Shown here: piece by piece, positions 60,208-64,000 of the stretch
How the letters are laid out: each line of letters begins with the position of its first letter
Position numbering within the stretch: the first letter of the stretch is position 1
DNA from: an uncultured Pelagibacteraceae bacterium
GTDB lineage: Bacteria; Pseudomonadota; Alphaproteobacteria; Pelagibacterales; AG-422-B15
DNA: 64,000 nucleotides
NCBI GenBank assembly: GCA_902617525.1
Contig: CACMWW010000003.1
Coordinates: 62,001-126,000 of the forward strand
Direction: 5' to 3'
The notes under the pieces: model-generated
What the model was told of the DNA's origin: nothing
Databases searched by the model: none
The model's input: only the letters and a program-made list of their open reading frames with translations
Made by a program: the position numbers and the translations under genes

Positions 60208-61938
60208 TTAAAATTCACGTTCATAGAGTTTTTTATAAACTCCATTCTTTTTTAATAATTCTTCATGGGTGCCTATTTCTGCAACACTACCTGAGTCCAA
60301 AACAATAATTTGATCTGAATTTATAATGGTGCTGAGTCTATGGGCGATTACAAGAGTTGTTCTATCTTTCATTAGAACACTTATAGCATTTTGAACAAGA
60401 TGTTCAGACTCTGTGTCCAGACTTGATGTTGCTTCATCAAGTAAAAGAATTGGTGCATTTTTAAGAAAGGCTCTGGCAATTGATATTCTTTGTTTTTGAC
60501 CACCCGAGAGACTATAGCCTTTTTCTCCGACTATAGTTTCATATTGCTTTGGAAGTTCTGATATAAATTCATGTGCCGCCGCAGCTTTCGCTGCATCAAT
60601 AACTTCTTCTCTAGAGGCCTCGGGTTTTCCATATAAGATATTGTCATATATTGACATGTCAAAAAGAACTGGCTCCTGGCTTACTAAAGCTAATGAGGAT
60701 CTTACTGATGAGATTGTTAATTCCTTTATATCTTGATTATCTATTTTAACATTACCTTTATCCGGATCATAAAATCTTGGTATCAAGTTTAATATAGAGG
60801 ATTTACCCGAACCGCTTGGACCAACTAAAGCAGTAGTTTTACCATGAGGTATTCGTAGGTTTATGCCCTTCAAGGCTGAATTTATTTGTCCTTCATAAGA
60901 TAATGTAACGTTCTCAAAAGTTATATCTGATTTACCAATTGATAAATTAGGAGCATTTTGTGCTTCATTAATAAGACTTTTCTGATCAAGTAGACCAAAT
61001 ACTCTTATTGCTGCCGCAAAACCCTCTTGTAAGGTTGCATTTATTTGAGCGATACGTCTTAGAGGTTGGAACGCCAGCATCATTGCACCGAGGAAAGACA
61101 CAAATTCATTTAGCGCTAGTTCACCTTGCAGTCCTCTCAAACCAGCATAATATAATGCTCCAGCAATTCCAAAACCTGCCAAAAACTCAGCAAAAGGAGA
61201 AGCTGCACCTCGAGCATTAGCGCCTTTTAATATTTTTGTCATTCTTCTAAATACTGATTTACTGAGCTTTTCAATTTCCTCATCTTCTTGTTGGTAAGCT
61301 TTAACAATTCGAGTGCCATCTAAGTTTTCAGATAATATTGATGCTAATGTGCCAGTCTCTTCTTGACTCTCAGTTGAAGCCTTTTTAATTCTTTTACCCA
61401 AGCGTCTTGTAAGAATGCCAACCAGTGGAAATGCAATAATTGAAATAGTTGCGAGTTGCCAATCTTGATAATACATGACGCCAAGCAAACAAATTAAAGT
61501 TAAAACATCTTTTACGCCATTAGCTAAACTACTGCTTACAGAGTCTTGAAGTAAAGTAACATCATACAAGAAATTAGAAATAATCCTAGCTGAATGAACT
61601 TTGTGCAACCATGCAAGATCAGCATTAATTATTTTTTTAAATAATTTGATTTGCGTATCTGCAATTACATTTTGTGCAACTCCATTTAGCAGAACAATTT
61701 GAATAAATGTGGCAATACTTTTGATTAATAAAGTTAAAATAATTGCAATTGGGATTAACAGCAGCATGGACTCGTCTTTATCTAAAAAGATTTTATCAAT
61801 TGCAGGATCAAGTAACCAAGCTGTCGCACCTGTACAAAGTGCAATGATAACCATAAAAAAAAGCGAACTAAACAACCTTAATGAATACGGTTTGATGCTA
61901 TCCCTAAATAACCTCTTAAGTATTTGCGTTCCAGTCAT
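60208..61938 (-). CDS. MsbA-like lipid ABC exporter (TMD-NBD fusion)
   Basis: GPSGSGKSSILNLIPRF, YSLSGGQKQRISIARAFL, LLLDEATSSLDTESE. Confidence 0.9.
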   Translation of the reverse strand: MTGTQILKRLFRDSIKPYSLRLFSSLFFMVIIALCTGATAWLLDPAIDKIFLDKDESMLLLIPIAIILTLLIKSIATFIQIVLLNGVAQNVIADTQIKLFKKIINADLAWLHKVHSARIISNFLYDVTLLQDSVSSSLANGVKDVLTLICLLGVMYYQDWQLATISIIAFPLVGILTRRLGKRIKKASTESQEETGTLASILSENLDGTRIVKAYQQEDEEIEKLSKSVFRRMTKILKGANARGAASPFAEFLAGFGIAGALYYAGLRGLQGELALNEFVSFLGAMMLAFQPLRRIAQINATLQEGFAAAIRVFGLLDQKSLINEAQNAPNLSIGKSDITFENVTLSYEGQINSALKGINLRIPHGKTTALVGPSGSGKSSILNLIPRFYDPDKGNVKIDNQDIKELTISSVRSSLALVSQEPVLFDMSIYDNILYGKPEASREEVIDAAKAAAAHEFISELPKQYETIVGEKGYSLSGGQKQRISIARAFLKNAPILLLDEATSSLDTESEHLVQNAISVLMKDRTTLVIAHRLSTIINSDQIIVLDSGSVAEIGTHEELLKKNGVYKKLYEREF

Positions 61939-62003
61939 GAAGAGGTATTCATAATACTATTATCAAAAATTTAAATCTAAATATTGATAAATGGCTTAAA
62001 TTC

Positions 62004-63335
62004 TTACTTTCCTGCTAGGGTCATACTCTCAATAAGTACTGTTGGAGCATTGGTACGGTATTTAAACTCTAGATCGTTTGCGGCTGATAAATTCATGAAA
62101 ATTTCTTTTAAATTTGAGGCGATAGTTACTTCACTTACTGCGTGTGTGATCTCACCTTTTTCAATGAGCATCCCACTTGCCCCCATGCTATAATCACCAG
62201 TGACTAAATTTACTCCCATACCGATTAATTCAGTCGCATAAAATCCATAATTAATTGATGACAAAATATCATCATAACTTTTTAAACCATTTGTCATATA
62301 TAAATTAGATGTAGATACACCAGGGGGAGAACCAACTGATCTTGATGCATTTCCAGTAGTCTTAAGCCCTAATTTTTTTGCAGTTGATGTATTTAAAATC
62401 CAGGTATTGAGTTTACCGTTTGAAACTAATTCTCTTTTCTCAACTTTTACACCTTCACCATCAAATGGCTTAGATCCAAGCCCCCTATTAATTGCAGGGT
62501 CATCAATAATTGTTACATCTTTATTAAATATTTGTTTTCCCAAACTATCTTTTAAAAAACTTGTACCTCTAGCAATTGACGTTCCCGATATTGAACTTGC
62601 TAGATAACCAAGTAGATCATTACTAATTCTTTTGTCAAAAACAACAGGCAATTTCGTTGAACTGATTTTTTTTGCATTAAGTCTCTTGAGAGTCTTTTTT
62701 GCAGCCGTTAAACCAATCTCCTTTGCACTTGGTAGATCACTTATATGTCTTTTCACGGCATATTCGTAATCCCTTTCCATGTCTTGGCCCTGCCCTGCAA
62801 GAACTGAACAAGATACAGAACTGCTTGATGATTGATATCCCCCTTGGAAGCCATTACTTGTTGCAAGAAAGAACTCTCCTTTAGAAGAAGAAGCACCAGC
62901 GCCTTCAGAATTTGTAATTCCTTTGACTGACAAAGCAGCATCTTCACACTCTTTAACAGCTTCAATTAATGTTTCGGTATTTACTTCTTCTTTCTCGAAT
63001 AAATCCAGATCTGGTGCATCATGTTCAAACATGGAACTATCTCCAAGTACAGCAGTGTCATCAATTGGTGCTAATTTTGCCATTTCAACACATTTTGTAA
63101 CAAGTTTATCAACATTATCAGTCTCAATGTCCGAAGATGAAACAAAAGCCTGGCGTTGGTCAACTAAAGCTCTAATACCGATTGTTTTTTCGTTAGACTC
63201 ATCTAGATCCTCTATTTTCTGAAATCTACAACTAATTGACTTACCATGAGACTTAGCAAGTACAACGTCACAATCAGATGCTCCTGCTTTGAGAGTTAAA
63301 TCTATTATATTTTGAGCTGTATCTTCAAAATTCAT
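62004..63335 (-). CDS. TldD/PmbA family protein, PmbA-like
   Basis: ALVDQRQAFVSSSD, GEGVKVEKRELVSNGKLNTWILNTSTAKKLGLKTTGNA, GMGVNLVTGDYSMGASG. Confidence 0.9.
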   Translation of the reverse strand: MNFEDTAQNIIDLTLKAGASDCDVVLAKSHGKSISCRFQKIEDLDESNEKTIGIRALVDQRQAFVSSSDIETDNVDKLVTKCVEMAKLAPIDDTAVLGDSSMFEHDAPDLDLFEKEEVNTETLIEAVKECEDAALSVKGITNSEGAGASSSKGEFFLATSNGFQGGYQSSSSSVSCSVLAGQGQDMERDYEYAVKRHISDLPSAKEIGLTAAKKTLKRLNAKKISSTKLPVVFDKRISNDLLGYLASSISGTSIARGTSFLKDSLGKQIFNKDVTIIDDPAINRGLGSKPFDGEGVKVEKRELVSNGKLNTWILNTSTAKKLGLKTTGNASRSVGSPPGVSTSNLYMTNGLKSYDDILSSINYGFYATELIGMGVNLVTGDYSMGASGMLIEKGEITHAVSEVTIASNLKEIFMNLSAANDLEFKYRTNAPTVLIESMTLAGK

Positions 63336-63337
63336 AA

Positions 63338-64000
63338 TTATAAAATACCTATAAATAGAGTTAGAGCAACTATCAATCCTAAGTATTGATTACTTTTAAA
63401 AATTCTTAAACATTCGCTTTTATTATCTACATCTAGTCTTTTTATTTGGTAAAACAAATGAGCAACAACAAAGATCAGTGAAATAAAAAAGTAGATATTC
63501 TGATCATGCAATAGTCCGAATAAAATCAAACACAATGCCATCAAACTATAGAAAATGATAATCCACTGCTTCGTATTATCACCAAACAAAATTGCAGTAG
63601 ATTTTATTCCGATATTTAAGTCATCCTCTCGATCCTGGTGTGCGTATATTGTGTCATAGCCCAAAGTCCAAAAAATACCAGCAAGATACAATAACATAAT
63701 TTGAGTATTTAATTGATTTTCAACAGTGGCATATCCGATCAAACAGCCAATATTGAATGTGATTCCTAAGAAAAGCTGCGGCCAATGTGTTATTCTTTTC
63801 ATTAAAGGATAAAAAATAAACAATACAAAAGAAATTAAACCAATAATAATGGCGAGCAAATTTAGAGATAGCAATATGGTGAGACCAATTAAATTAAGTA
63901 TTGAAAAAATTATGAAAGCTTCAAAAGAAGAAATTGTACCACTAGCGAGTGGTCTTTTAGATGTTCTTGATACATGTTTGTCTAGATCTTTATCAAAATA
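63338..64000 (-). CDS. UbiA-family prenyltransferase, truncated at window edge
   Basis: Open past 63874 to the edge: YFDKDLDKHVSRTSKRPLASGTIS...; YAHQDREDDLNIGIKSTAILFG. Confidence 0.88.
   Translation of the reverse strand, partial: YFDKDLDKHVSRTSKRPLASGTISSFEAFIIFSILNLIGLTILLSLNLLAIIIGLISFVLFIFYPLMKRITHWPQLFLGITFNIGCLIGYATVENQLNTQIMLLYLAGIFWTLGYDTIYAHQDREDDLNIGIKSTAILFGDNTKQWIIIFYSLMALCLILFGLLHDQNIYFFISLIFVVAHLFYQIKRLDVDNKSECLRIFKSNQYLGLIVALTLFIGIL

Overview
AT-rich chromosomal window from an alphaproteobacterium. Evidence: the hisS-hisZ-hisG, murA-DUF2948-hisD-infA-maf and purD-xseA-DUF2093 gene order, and a tRNA-His without an encoded G-1 and with A73. Most of the window is housekeeping: his genes, groESL, ribF-ileS-lspA, purD-xseA, an LPS assembly block, tldD/pmbA-type and ubiA-type genes. 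Four regions stand out. (1) The left edge (1-9533) carries the 3' part of a giant VCBS/cadherin-like repeat protein. It is followed by a tight three-gene cassette: a HlyD-type adaptor, a GAF-like/HlyD hybrid, and a PqqD-like + M50 (HELGH) + lipoyl membrane protein. This is a plausible export/processing system without an obvious T1SS ATPase. (2) Abutting that cassette, on the minus strand at 9534-9607, is a complete cloverleaf with tRNA-Thr(GGU) features: all 21 stem pairs, U33, the anticodon, and an encoded CCA. It lacks the canonical D-loop GG and T-loop TTC elbow nucleotides, so it is a candidate divergent or specialised tRNA. (3) Positions 13.7-20.6 kb form a zinc locus: znuA, znuCB-zur, a zrg-like DUF2796/ABC/DUF3299 unit and DUF1826, with two near-identical Zur-box-like palindromes and extreme His-rich tracts. 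(4) There are candidate catabolic groupings: Rieske oxygenase + M20 + DoeA-like M24, and an ACAD + APH-kinase pair. No rRNA, CRISPR array, transposase or integrase was seen. All calls come from reading motifs; no database search was run.
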